The notes beneath the pieces are model-generated. The model saw nothing but the letters and a program-made list of their open reading frames with translations. It was not told the origin of the DNA and did not search any database. Positions 1 through 13,300 of a stretch of 64,000 nt of DNA are shown here, piece by piece. A program made the translations under genes and the position numbers. Source of the DNA: Protula sp. h YS-2021. Lineage: Eukaryota; Annelida; Polychaeta; Sabellida; Serpulidae. The stretch covers positions 31,911,544 to 31,975,543 of the forward strand of contig OX457034.1 of assembly GCA_949752745.1 (NCBI GenBank), read 5' to 3'. How positions within the stretch are numbered: position 1 is the first letter of the stretch; each line of letters begins with the position of its first letter.

Positions 1-329
1 AAATTTGAACTTTATTTCTGGATACAAGCAATCGGTAGCTGCAACAAGTATCAACAGAAACAAATCACCAGAAAACATTGATGTAAAAATTCAAAGGTCC
101 AGTACATAATACGGCATATCCTCGTCTCGGACATTTGTCGTTGTCATGTATCTGCGCCGTATGTCGAATTATGCTGACACAGTTGACGCCCCACTCTAGC
201 GCTATTACTCTTATATTTATGACTTCCTTAAAATCTAAGCGGTTATTGTTGCAAGATCAAAGATTTCAATTTAGTTCGTTCGTTGCATAGACTGCACATC
301 CTAGCTTTTATTTTAGTGTTAATGCATGT

Positions 330-359
330 TTAACTGGCCAGTCGTTAACTGGTCAACCG
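330..359 (+). repeat. Adjacent 15-bp near-repeats with palindromic core
   Basis: Two adjoining 15-mers (330-344 and 345-359) both begin TTAACTGG and end CG, agreeing at 12 of 15 positions. The first contains the perfect 10-bp palindrome ACTGGCCAGT (333-342). CCAGT (338-342) and ACTGG (348-352) form a 5-bp inverted repeat around a 5-nt spacer. The motif recurs in every monomer. It could be a protein-binding or cruciform-prone site, but a function is speculative. Confidence 0.6.
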
Positions 360-724
360 TCAATGATGGATAATGGATTTACAGACATGTCTTGTTATAT
401 TTTCCATGTTGATCAAACCAACACAGGTTAAACAAGACCCAAACAGTCTGAGAAATCTGATAGATTCACAGCAGGTTATATACAAATAGTGAAAATGGTT
501 AATTTGGTGGATACGTTAAATTTTGAAAGTGGAATATCTTTAAAAGTATTGGTGATAGAGAGACGGGGATTTGACGAGGTGATATGGCGAATATGAATTA
601 TGTATGATCCAGTAGTGTTTTTAGGCCATTCTGAGCCCTTTAAATTGCACTTTTACAAAGGCAAAGTTTTCTACAGGCGAGTGTTAAATGAATGGTTTTA
701 AGAACAGCGAGATAGTTTTTTTAT

Positions 725-742
725 AAATAGATTTGTCTATTT
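725..742 (+). repeat. Short inverted repeat, 7-bp stem with 4-nt loop
   Basis: AAATAGA at 725-731 and its reverse complement TCTATTT at 736-742 flank TTTG. The stem is perfect but AT-rich and weak. A run of seven T lies just upstream; in the 16979 unit that run has gained one T. It is present in every monomer. There is no evidence that it acts as an RNA hairpin. Confidence 0.6.
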
Positions 743-1015
743 CTTAGTGATTGGATGAATGATCAGATCAGTCCTGGAAAAAACTTCACAATAACTATGT
801 AACTGTTTGATATATTTTTTTAAAGTAAACCTTTGTAACCATATACATCCTTCATGTTACCAGTTACCAATACAAATATATGTAATGTAAGAAGCTACTA
901 AATTTCAACTTACAATTTAGATGTTTTCAGCATTTTATTTACAGTAGACTTTGTAAACCTAAATAATTAAAATGTACTTCTATTTCCAGCCGAGTGTGAG
1001 ATGTGAGAAATAATT

Positions 1016-1197
1016 CTGGGGTTACGGTATATACCGCCAACAACTGGAAAAATAAAAATAAATCAAGGGGTAATGTCATTGAATGTGTGATTTGTTTTAA
1101 GAACTACAAAAAGATGTATGTATTCCATAGGTAAAAATTGTAATTTATTTCTGCATACAAACAATATGTATTTGCACCAATTATCAACTCTAAAGAA
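1016..1197 (+). repeat. Internal sub-repeat, upstream copy (first unit shown)
   Basis: This segment is a diverged duplicate of the one immediately downstream (1198-1370). Landmarks align at constant spacing: the word starting TCATTGAAT at 1076 matches TCAGTGAAT at 1249; TTATTTCTGCATAC at 1145 matches TTATTTCTGGATAC at 1318; ATCAAC at 1183 matches 1356. All are 173 bp apart. Counting by hand from 1076 against 1249, 91 of 122 ungapped positions agree (about 75%). Further upstream, TATACC at 1030 matches 1213 (183 bp apart), so this copy carries about 10 extra A-rich bases near 1050-1060. The pair is present in every monomer. It implies that the present 1306-bp unit contains remnants of an older, shorter tandem repeat. 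Confidence 0.85.
1025..1036 (+). repeat. 12-bp perfect palindrome in the sub-repeat
   Basis: CGGTATATACCG is its own reverse complement. It lies in the upstream ~173-bp sub-repeat. The homologous stretch of the downstream sub-repeat (about 1208-1219) is not palindromic, so the symmetry arose or was lost after the internal duplication. It is identical in the copies I checked. Confidence 0.65.
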
Positions 1198-1370
1198 ATC
1201 AGGTATTACACATATACCACCGACAAAAATGAAAATCCTGTGACTTTCTCAGTGAATTTGTGATATGGTTCAAGAGTTAGAAAGGAATGTATGTATACCT
1301 TTAGTAAAATTTGAACTTTATTTCTGGATACAAGCAATCGGTAGCTGCAACAAGTATCAACAGAAACAAA
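1198..1370 (+). repeat. Internal sub-repeat, downstream copy, spanning the chosen unit boundary
   Basis: This is the partner of the segment at 1016-1197. It crosses the arbitrary monomer boundary at 1306/1307, covering offsets 1198-1306 and 1-64 of the next unit. The start chosen for the monomer therefore falls inside a sub-repeat and has no biological meaning. Similarity fades after about 1370, where the sequence enters the CpG-containing part of the monomer. A weaker third copy may exist upstream: AATGTACTTCTATTTCC at about 970-987 resembles the region around 1135-1152. That is below what I can defend by eye. Confidence 0.8.
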
Positions 1371-4300
1371 TCACCAGAAAACATTGATGTAAAAATTCAA
1401 AGGTCCAGTACATAATACGGCATATCCTCGTCTCGGACATTTGTCGTTGTCATGTATCTGCGCCGTATGTCGAATTATGCTGACACAGTTGACGCCCCAC
1501 TCTAGCGCTATTACTCTTATATTTATGACTTCCTTAAAATCTAAGCGGTTATTGTTGCAAGATCAAAGATTTCAATTTAGTTCGTTCGTTGCATAGACTG
1601 CACATCCTAGCTTTTATTTTAGTGTTAATGCATGTTTAACTGGCCAGTCGTTAACTGGTCAACCGTCAATGATGGATAATGGATTTACAGACATGTCTTG
1701 TTATATTTTCCATGTTGATCAAACCAACACAGGTTAAACAAGACCCAAACAGTCTGAGAAATCTGATAGATTCACAGCAGGTTATATACAAATAGTGAAA
1801 ATGGTTAATTTGGTGGATACGTTAAATTTTGAAAGTGGAATATCTTTAAAAGTATTGGTGATAGAGAGACGGGGATTTGACGAGGTGATATGGCGAATAT
1901 GAATTATGTATGATCCAGTAGTGTTTTTAGGCCATTCTGAGCCCTTTAAATTGCACTTTTACAAAGGCAAAGTTTTCTACAGGCGAGTGTTAAATGAATG
2001 GTTTTAAGAACAGCGAGATAGTTTTTTTATAAATAGATTTGTCTATTTCTTAGTGATTGGATGAATGATCAGATCAGTCCTGGAAAAAACTTCACAATAA
2101 CTATGTAACTGTTTGATATATTTTTTTAAAGTAAACCTTTGTAACCATATACATCCTTCATGTTACCAGTTACCAATACAAATATATGTAATGTAAGAAG
2201 CTACTAAATTTCAACTTACAATTTAGATGTTTTCAGCATTTTATTTACAGTAGACTTTGTAAACCTAAATAATTAAAATGTACTTCTATTTCCAGCCGAG
2301 TGTGAGATGTGAGAAATAAATCTGGGGTTACGGTATATACCGCCAACAACTGGAAAAATAAAAATAAATCAAGGGGTAATGTCATTGAATGTGTGATTTA
2401 TTTTAAGAACTACAAAAAGATGTATGTATTCCATAGGTAAAAATTGTAATTTATTTCTGCATACAAACAATATGTATTTGCACCAATTATCAACTCTAAA
2501 GAAATCAGGTATTACACATATACCACCGACAAAAATGAAAATCCTGTGACTTTCTCAGTGAATTTGTGATATGGTTCAAGAGTTAGAAAGGAATGTATGT
2601 ATACCTTTAGTAAAATTTGAACTTTATTTCTGGATACAAGCAATCGGTAGCTGCAACAAGTATCAACAGAAACAAATCACCAGAAAACATTGATGTAAAA
2701 ATTCAAAGGTCCAGTACATAATACGGCATATCCTCGTCTCGGACATTTGTCGTTGTCATGTATCTGCGCCGTATGTCGAATTATGCTGACACAGTTGACG
2801 CCCCACTCTAGCGCTATTACTCTTATATTTATGACTTCCTTAAAATCTAAGCGGTTATTGTTGCAAGATCAAAGATTTCAATTTAGTTCGTTCGTTGCAT
2901 AGACTGCACATCCTAGCTTTTATTTTAGTGTTAATGCATGTTTAACTGGCCAGTCGTTAACTGGTCAACCGTCAATGATGGATAATGGATTTACAGACAT
3001 GTCTTGTTATATTTTCCATGTTGATCAAACCAACACAGGTTAAACAAGACCCAAACAGTCTGAGAAATCTGATAGATTCACAGCAGGTTATATACAAATA
3101 GTGAAAATGGTTAATTTGGTGGATACGTTAAATTTTGAAAGTGGAATATCTTTAAAAGTATTGGTGATAGAGAGACGGGGATTTGACGAGGTGATATGGC
3201 GAATATGAATTATGTATGATCCAGTAGTGTTTTTAGGCCATTCTGAGCCCTTTAAATTGCACTTTTACAAAGGCAAAGTTTTCTACAGGCGAGTGTTAAA
3301 TGAATGGTTTTAAGAACAGCGAGATAGTTTTTTTATAAATAGATTTGTCTATTTCTTAGTGATTGGATGAATGATCAGATCAGTCCTGGAAAAAACTTCA
3401 CAATAACTATGTAACTGTTTGATATATTTTTTTAAAGTAAACCTTTGTAACCATATACATCCTTCATGTTACCAGTTACCAATACAAATATATGTAATGT
3501 AAGAAGCTACTAAATTTCAACTTACAATTTAGATGTTTTCAGCATTTTATTTACAGTAGACTTTGTAAACCTAAATAATTAAAATGTACTTCTATTTCCA
3601 GCCGAGTGTGAGATGTGAGAAATAATTCTGGGGTTACGGTATATACCGCCAACAACTGGAAAAATAAAAATAAATCAAGGGGTAATGTCATTGAATGTGT
3701 GATTTGTTTTAAGAACTACAAAAAGATGTATGTATTCCATAGGTAAAAATTGTAATTTATTTCTGCATACAAACAATATGTATTTGCACCAATTATCAAC
3801 TCTAAAGAAATCAGGTATTACACATATACCACCGACAAAAATGAAAATCCTGTGACTTTCTCAGTGAATTTGTGATATGGTTCAAGAGTTAGAAAGGAAT
3901 GTATGTATACCTTTAGTAAAATTTGAACTTTATTTCTGGATACAAGCAATCGGTAGCTGCAACAAGTATCAACAGAAACAAATCACCAGAAAACATTGAT
4001 GTAAAAATTCAAAGGTCCAGTACATAATACGGCATATCCTCGTCTCGGACATTTGTCGTTGTCATGTATCTGCGCCGTATGTCGAATTATGCTGACACAG
4101 TTGACGCCCCACTCTAGCGCTATTACTCTTATATTTATGACTTCCTTAAAATCTAAGCGGTTATTGTTGCAAGATCAAAGATTTCAATTTAGTTCGTTCG
4201 TTGCATAGACTGCACATCCTAGCTTTTATTTTAGTGTTAATGCATGTTTAACTGGCCAGTCGTTAACTGGTCAACCGTCAATGATGGATAATGGATTTAC

Positions 4301-7300
4301 AGACATGTCTTGTTATATTTTCCATGTTGATCAAACCAACACAGGTTAAACAAGACCCAAACAGTCTGAGAAATCTGATAGATTCACAGCAGGTTATATA
4401 CAAATAGTGAAAATGGTTAATTTGGTGGATACGTTAAATTTTGAAAGTGGAATATCTTTAAAAGTATTGGTGATAGAGAGACGGGGATTTGACGAGGTGA
4501 TATGGCGAATATGAATTATGTATGATCCAGTAGTGTTTTTAGGCCATTCTGAGCCCTTTAAATTGCACTTTTACAAAGGCAAAGTTTTCTACAGGCGAGT
4601 GTTAAATGAATGGTTTTAAGAACAGCGAGATAGTTTTTTTATAAATAGATTTGTCTATTTCTTAGTGATTGGATGAATGATCAGATCAGTCCTGGAAAAA
4701 ACTTCACAATAACTATGTAACTGTTTGATATATTTTTTTAAAGTAAACCTTTGTAACCATATACATCCTTCATGTTACCAGTTACCAATACAAATATATG
4801 TAATGTAAGAAGCTACTAAATTTCAACTTACAATTTAGATGTTTTCAGCATTTTATTTACAGTAGACTTTGTAAACCTAAATAATTAAAATGTACTTCTA
4901 TTTCCAGCCGAGTGTGAGATGTGAGAAATAATTCTGGGGTTACGGTATATACCGCCAACAACTGGAAAAATAAAAATAAATCAAGGGGTAATGTCATTGA
5001 ATGTGTGATTTGTTTTAAGAACTACAAAAAGATGTATGTATTCCATAGGTAAAAATTGTAATTTATTTCTGCATACAAACAATATGTATTTGCACCAATT
5101 ATCAACTCTAAAGAAATCAGGTATTACACATATACCACCGACAAAAATGAAAATCCTGTGACTTTCTCAGTGAATTTGTGATATGGTTCAAGAGTTAGAA
5201 AGGAATGTATGTATACCTTTAGTAAAATTTGAACTTTATTTCTGGATACAAGCAATCGGTAGCTGCAACAAGTATCAACAGAAACAAATCACCAGAAAAC
5301 ATTGATGTAAAAATTCAAAGGTCCAGTACATAATACGGCATATCCTCGTCTCGGACATTTGTCGTTGTCATGTATCTGCGCCGTATGTCGAATTATGCTG
5401 ACACAGTTGACGCCCCACTCTAGCGCTATTACTCTTATATTTATGACTTCCTTAAAATCTAAGCGGTTATTGTTGCAAGATCAAAGATTTCAATTTAGTT
5501 CGTTCGTTGCATAGACTGCACATCCTAGCTTTTATTTTAGTGTTAATGCATGTTTAACTGGCCAGTCGTTAACTGGTCAACCGTCAATGATGGATAATGG
5601 ATTTACAGACATGTCTTGTTATATTTTCCATGTTGATCAAACCAACACAGGTTAAACAAGACCCAAACAGTCTGAGAAATCTGATAGATTCACAGCAGGT
5701 TATATACAAATAGTGAAAATGGTTAATTTGGTGGATACGTTAAATTTTGAAAGTGGAATATCTTTAAAAGTATTGGTGATAGAGAGACGGGGATTTGACG
5801 AGGTGATATGGCGAATATGAATTATGTATGATCCAGTAGTGTTTTTAGGCCATTCTGAGCCCTTTAAATTGCACTTTTACAAAGGCAAAGTTTTCTACAG
5901 GCGAGTGTTAAATGAATGGTTTTAAGAACAGCGAGATAGTTTTTTTATAAATAGATTTGTCTATTTCTTAGTGATTGGATGAATGATCAGATCAGTCCTG
6001 GAAAAAACTTCACAATAACTATGTAACTGTTTGATATATTTTTTTAAAGTAAACCTTTGTAACCATATACATCCTTCATGTTACCAGTTACCAATACAAA
6101 TATATGTAATGTAAGAAGCTACTAAATTTCAACTTACAATTTAGATGTTTTCAGCATTTTATTTACAGTAGACTTTGTAAACCTAAATAATTAAAATGTA
6201 CTTCTATTTCCAGCCGAGTGTGAGATGTGAGAAATAATTCTGGGGTTACGGTATATACCGCCAACAACTGGAAAAATAAAAATAAATCAAGGGGTAATGT
6301 CATTGAATGTGTGATTTGTTTTAAGAACTACAAAAAGATGTATGTATTCCATAGGTAAAAATTGTAATTTATTTCTGCATACAAACAATATGTATTTGCA
6401 CCAATTATCAACTCTAAAGAAATCAGGTATTACACATATACCACCGACAAAAATGAAAATCCTGTGACTTTCTCAGTGAATTTGTGATATGGTTCAAGAG
6501 TTAGAAAGGAATGTATGTATACCTTTAGTAAAATTTGAACTTTATTTCTGGATACAAGCAATCGGTAGCTGCAACAAGTATCAACAGAAACAAATCACCA
6601 GAAAACATTGATGTAAAAATTCAAAGGTCCAGTACATAATACGGCATATCCTCGTCTCGGACATTTGTCGTTGTCATGTATCTGCGCCGTATGTCGAATT
6701 ATGCTGACACAGTTGACGCCCCACTCTAGCGCTATTACTCTTATATTTATGACTTCCTTAAAATCTAAGCGGTTATTGTTGCAAGATCAAAGATTTCAAT
6801 TTAGTTCGTTCGTTGCATAGACTGCACATCCTAGCTTTTATTTTAGTGTTAATGCATGTTTAACTGGCCAGTCGTTAACTGGTCAACCGTCAATGATGGA
6901 TAATGGATTTACAGACATGTCTTGTTATATTTTCCATGTTGATCAAACCAACACAGGTTAAACAAGACCCAAACAGTCTGAGAAATCTGATAGATTCACA
7001 GCAGGTTATATACAAATAGTGAAAATGGTTAATTTGGTGGATACGTTAAATTTTGAAAGTGGAATATCTTTAAAAGTATTGGTGATAGAGAGACGGGGAT
7101 TTGACGAGGTGATATGGCGAATATGAATTATGTATGATCCAGTAGTGTTTTTAGGCCATTCTGAGCCCTTTAAATTGCACTTTTACAAAGGCAAAGTTTT
7201 CTACAGGCGAGTGTTAAATGAATGGTTTTAAGAACAGCGAGATAGTTTTTTTATAAATAGATTTGTCTATTTCTTAGTGATTGGATGAATGATCAGATCA

Positions 7301-10300
7301 GTCCTGGAAAAAACTTCACAATAACTATGTAACTGTTTGATATATTTTTTTAAAGTAAACCTTTGTAACCATATACATCCTTCATGTTACCAGTTACCAA
7401 TACAAATATATGTAATGTAAGAAGCTACTAAATTTCAACTTACAATTTAGATGTTTTCAGCATTTTATTTACAGTAGACTTTGTAAACCTAAATAATTAA
7501 AATGTACTTCTATTTCCAGCCGAGTGTGAGATGTGAGAAATAATTCTGGGGTTACGGTATATACCGCCAACAACTGGAAAAATAAAAATAAATCAAGGGG
7601 TAATGTCATTGAATGTGTGATTTGTTTTAAGAACTACAAAAAGATGTATGTATTCCATAGGTAAAAATTGTAATTTATTTCTGCATACAAACAATATGTA
7701 TTTGCACCAATTATCAACTCTAAAGAAATCAGGTATTACACATATACCACCGACAAAAATGAAAATCCTGTGACTTTCTCAGTGAATTTGTGATATGGTT
7801 CAAGAGTTAGAAAGGAATGTATGTATACCTTTAGTAAAATTTGAACTTTATTTCTGGATACAAGCAATCGGTAGCTGCAACAAGTATCAACAGAAACAAA
7901 TCACCAGAAAACATTGATGTAAAAATTCAAAGGTCCAGTACATAATACGGCATATCCTCGTCTCGGACATTTGTCGTTGTCATGTATCTGCGCCGTATGT
8001 CGAATTATGCTGACACAGTTGACGCCCCACTCTAGCGCTATTACTCTTATATTTATGACTTCCTTAAAATCTAAGCGGTTATTGTTGCAAGATCAAAGAT
8101 TTCAATTTAGTTCGTTCGTTGCATAGACTGCACATCCTAGCTTTTATTTTAGTGTTAATGCATGTTTAACTGGCCAGTCGTTAACTGGTCAACCGTCAAT
8201 GATGGATAATGGATTTACAGACATGTCTTGTTATATTTTCCATGTTGATCAAACCAACACAGGTTAAACAAGACCCAAACAGTCTGAGAAATCTGATAGA
8301 TTCACAGCAGGTTATATACAAATAGTGAAAATGGTTAATTTGGTGGATACGTTAAATTTTGAAAGTGGAATATCTTTAAAAGTATTGGTGATAGAGAGAC
8401 GGGGATTTGACGAGGTGATATGGCGAATATGAATTATGTATGATCCAGTAGTGTTTTTAGGCCATTCTGAGCCCTTTAAATTGCACTTTTACAAAGGCAA
8501 AGTTTTCTACAGGCGAGTGTTAAATGAATGGTTTTAAGAACAGCGAGATAGTTTTTTTATAAATAGATTTGTCTATTTCTTAGTGATTGGATGAATGATC
8601 AGATCAGTCCTGGAAAAAACTTCACAATAACTATGTAACTGTTTGATATATTTTTTTAAAGTAAACCTTTGTAACCATATACATCCTTCATGTTACCAGT
8701 TACCAATACAAATATATGTAATGTAAGAAGCTACTAAATTTCAACTTACAATTTAGATGTTTTCAGCATTTTATTTACAGTAGACTTTGTAAACCTAAAT
8801 AATTAAAATGTACTTCTATTTCCAGCCGAGTGTGAGATGTGAGAAATAATTCTGGGGTTACGGTATATACCGCCAACAACTGGAAAAATAAAAATAAATC
8901 AAGGGGTAATGTCATTGAATGTGTGATTTGTTTTAAGAACTACAAAAAGATGTATGTATTCCATAGGTAAAAATTGTAATTTATTTCTGCATACAAACAA
9001 TATGTATTTGCACCAATTATCAACTCTAAAGAAATCAGGTATTACACATATACCACCGACAAAAATGAAAATCCTGTGACTTTCTCAGTGAATTTGTGAT
9101 ATGGTTCAAGAGTTAGAAAGGAATGTATGTATACCTTTAGTAAAATTTGAACTTTATTTCTGGATACAAGCAATCGGTAGCTGCAACAAGTATCAACAGA
9201 AACAAATCACCAGAAAACATTGATGTAAAAATTCAAAGGTCCAGTACATAATACGGCATATCCTCGTCTCGGACATTTGTCGTTGTCATGTATCTGCGCC
9301 GTATGTCGAATTATGCTGACACAGTTGACGCCCCACTCTAGCGCTATTACTCTTATATTTATGACTTCCTTAAAATCTAAGCGGTTATTGTTGCAAGATC
9401 AAAGATTTCAATTTAGTTCGTTCGTTGCATAGACTGCACATCCTAGCTTTTATTTTAGTGTTAATGCATGTTTAACTGGCCAGTCGTTAACTGGTCAACC
9501 GTCAATGATGGATAATGGATTTACAGACATGTCTTGTTATATTTTCCATGTTGATCAAACCAACACAGGTTAAACAAGACCCAAACAGTCTGAGAAATCT
9601 GATAGATTCACAGCAGGTTATATACAAATAGTGAAAATGGTTAATTTGGTGGATACGTTAAATTTTGAAAGTGGAATATCTTTAAAAGTATTGGTGATAG
9701 AGAGACGGGGATTTGACGAGGTGATATGGCGAATATGAATTATGTATGATCCAGTAGTGTTTTTAGGCCATTCTGAGCCCTTTAAATTGCACTTTTACAA
9801 AGGCAAAGTTTTCTACAGGCGAGTGTTAAATGAATGGTTTTAAGAACAGCGAGATAGTTTTTTTATAAATAGATTTGTCTATTTCTTAGTGATTGGATGA
9901 ATGATCAGATCAGTCCTGGAAAAAACTTCACAATAACTATGTAACTGTTTGATATATTTTTTTAAAGTAAACCTTTGTAACCATATACATCCTTCATGTT
10001 ACCAGTTACCAATACAAATATATGTAATGTAAGAAGCTACTAAATTTCAACTTACAATTTAGATGTTTTCAGCATTTTATTTACAGTAGACTTTGTAAAC
10101 CTAAATAATTAAAATGTACTTCTATTTCCAGCCGAGTGTGAGATGTGAGAAATAATTCTGGGGTTACGGTATATACCGCCAACAACTGGAAAAATAAAAA
10201 TAAATCAAGGGGTAATGTCATTGAATGTGTGATTTGTTTTAAGAACTACAAAAAGATGTATGTATTCCATAGGTAAAAATTGTAATTTATTTATGCATAC

Positions 10301-13300
10301 AAACAATATGTATTTGCACCAATTATCAACTCTAAAGAAATCAGGTATTACACATATACCACCGACAAAAATGAAAATCCTGTGACTTTCTCAGTGAATT
10401 TGTGATATGGTTCAAGAGTTAGAAAGGAATGTATGTATACCTTTAGTAAAATTTGAACTTTATTTCTGGATACAAGCAATCGGTAGCTGCAACAAGTATC
10501 AACAGAAACAAATCACCAGAAAACATTGATGTAAAAATTCAAAGGTCCAGTACATAATACGGCATATCCTCGTCTCGGACATTTGTCGTTGTCATGTATC
10601 TGCGCCGTATGTCGAATTATGCTGACACAGTTGACGCCCCACTCTAGCGCTATTACTCTTATATTTATGACTTCCTTAAAATCTAAGCGGTTATTGTTGC
10701 AAGATCAAAGATTTCAATTTAGTTCGTTCGTTGCATAGACTGCACATCCTAGCTTTTATTTTAGTGTTAATGCATGTTTAACTGGCCAGTCGTTAACTGG
10801 TCAACCGTCAATGATGGATAATGGATTTACAGACATGTCTTGTTATATTTTCCATGTTGATCAAACCAACACAGGTTAAACAAGACCCAAACAGTCTGAG
10901 AAATCTGATAGATTCACAGCAGGTTATATACAAATAGTGAAAATGGTTAATTTGGTGGATACGTTAAATTTTGAAAGTGGAATATCTTTAAAAGTATTGG
11001 TGATAGAGAGACGGGGATTTGACGAGGTGATATGGCGAATATGAATTATGTATGATCCAGTAGTGTTTTTAGGCCATTCTGAGCCCTTTAAATTGCACTT
11101 TTACAAAGGCAAAGTTTTCTACAGGCGAGTGTTAAATGAATGGTTTTAAGAACAGCGAGATAGTTTTTTTATAAATAGATTTGTCTATTTCTTAGTGATT
11201 GGATGAATGATCAGATCAGTCCTGGAAAAAACTTCACAATAACTATGTAACTGTTTGATATATTTTTTTAAAGTAAACCTTTGTAACCATATACATCCTT
11301 CATGTTACCAGTTACCAATACAAATATATGTAATGTAAGAAGCTACTAAATTTCAACTTACAATTTAGATGTTTTCAGCATTTTATTTACAGTAGACTTT
11401 GTAAACCTAAATAATTAAAATGTACTTCTATTTCCAGCCGAGTGTGAGATGTGAGAAATAATTCTGGGGTTACGGTATATACCGCCAACAACTGGAAAAA
11501 TAAAAATAAATCAAGGGGTAATGTCATTGAATGTGTGATTTGTTTTAAGAACTACAAAAAGATGTATGTATTCCATAGGTAAAAATTGTAATTTATTTCT
11601 GCATACAAACAATATGTATTTGCACCAATTATCAACTCTAAAGAAATCAGGTATTACACATATACCACCGACAAAAATGAAAATCCTGTGACTTTCTCAG
11701 TGAATTTGTGATATGGTTCAAGAGTTAGAAAGGAATGTATGTATACCTTTAGTAAAATTTGAACTTTATTTCTGGATACAAGCAATCGGTAGCTGCAACA
11801 AGTATCAACAGAAACAAATCACCAGAAAACATTGATGTAAAAGTTCAAAGGTCCAGTACATAATACGGCATATCCTCGTCTCGGACATTTGTCGTTGTCA
11901 TGTATCTGCGCCGTATGTCGAATTATGCTGACACAGTTGACGCCCCACTCTAGCGCTATTACTCTTATATTTATGACTTCCTTAAAATCTAAGCGGTTAT
12001 TGTTGCAAGATCAAAGATTTCAATTTAGTTCGTTCGTTGCATAGACTGCACATCCTAGCTTTTATTTTAGTGTTAATGCATGTTTAACTGGCCAGTCGTT
12101 AACTGGTCAACCGTCAATGATGGATAATGGATTTACAGACATGTCTTGTTATATTTTCCATGTTGATCAAACCAACACAGGTTAAACAAGACCCAAACAG
12201 TCTGAGAAATCTGATAGATTCACAGCAGGTTATATACAAATAGTGAAAATGGTTAATTTGGTGGATACGTTAAATTTTGAAAGTGGAATATCTTTAAAAG
12301 TATTGGTGATAGAGAGACGGGGATTTGACGAGGTGATATGGCGAATATGAATTATGTATGATCCAGTAGTGTTTTTAGGCCATTCTGAGCCCTTTAAATT
12401 GCACTTTTACAAAGGCAAAGTTTTCTACAGGCGAGTGTTAAATGAATGGTTTTAAGAACAGCGAGATAGTTTTTTTATAAATAGATTTGTCTATTTCTTA
12501 GTGATTGGATGAATGATCAGATCAGTCCTGGAAAAAACTTCACAATAACTATGTAACTGTTTGATATATTTTTTTAAAGTAAACCTTTGTAACCATATAC
12601 ATCCTTCATGTTACCAGTTACCAATACAAATATATGTAATGTAAGAAGCTACTAAATTTCAACTTACAATTTAGATGTTTTCAGCATTTTATTTACAGTA
12701 GACTTTGTAAACCTAAATAATTAAAATGTACTTCTATTTCCAGCCGAGTGTGAGATGTGAGAAATAATTCTGGGGTTACGGTATATACCGCCAACAACTG
12801 GAAAAATAAAAATAAATCAAGGGGTAATGTCATTGAATGTGTGATTTGTTTTAAGAACTACAAAAAGATGTATGTATTCCATAGGTAAAAATTGTAATTT
12901 ATTTCTGCATACAAACAATATGTATTTGCACCAATTATCAACTCTAAAGAAATCAGGTATTACACATATACCACCGACAAAAATGAAAATCCTGTGACTT
13001 TCTCAGTGAATTTGTGATATGGTTCAAGAGTTAGAAAGGAATGTATGTATACCTTTAGTAAAATTTGAACTTTATTTCTGGATACAAGCAATCGGTAGCT
13101 GCAACAAGTATCAACAGAAACAAATCACCAGAAAACATTGATGTAAAAATTCAAAGGTCCAGTACATAATACGGCATATCCTCGTCTCGGACATTTGTCG
13201 TTGTCATGTATCTGCGCCGTATGTCGAATTATGCTGACACAGTTGACGCCCCACTCTAGCGCTATTACTCTTATATTTATGACTTCCTTAAAATCTAAGC

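Larger units (their letters stand above)
1..1306 (+). repeat. Reference monomer of the satellite, with its internal landmarks
   Basis: This unit is used as the coordinate frame for offsets. Landmarks seen directly are as follows. A CpG-containing segment lies at about 110-370 in otherwise CpG-poor, AT-rich DNA. Two adjacent 15-bp near-repeats beginning TTAACTGG lie at 330-344 and 345-359. A hairpin with a 7-bp perfect stem lies at 725-742. A 12-bp perfect palindrome lies at 1025-1036. Two AATAAA words lie at 1051-1056 and 1057-1062. A diverged tandem duplication with a spacing of about 173 bp begins near 1016 and runs past the unit end. None of these is known to be functional. The AATAAA words would be poly(A) signals only if the + strand were transcribed, for which there is no evidence. 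I do not recognise this monomer as a named satellite family. Confidence 0.9.

Noticed and set aside
1051..1062. Functional polyadenylation signals (AATAAA twice)
   Set aside because: These words are expected by chance in A-rich DNA, and no transcript or ORF upstream supports them.
1..1306. rRNA or snRNA gene or intergenic spacer in the monomer
   Set aside because: No 5S, 18S/28S or spliceosomal snRNA core sequence is recognisable on either strand. Periodicity alone does not make it rDNA.
1..1306. CENP-B box or telomere repeat in the monomer
   Set aside because: No match to the essential TTCG-A-CGGG pattern in either orientation, and no TTAGGG-type run.
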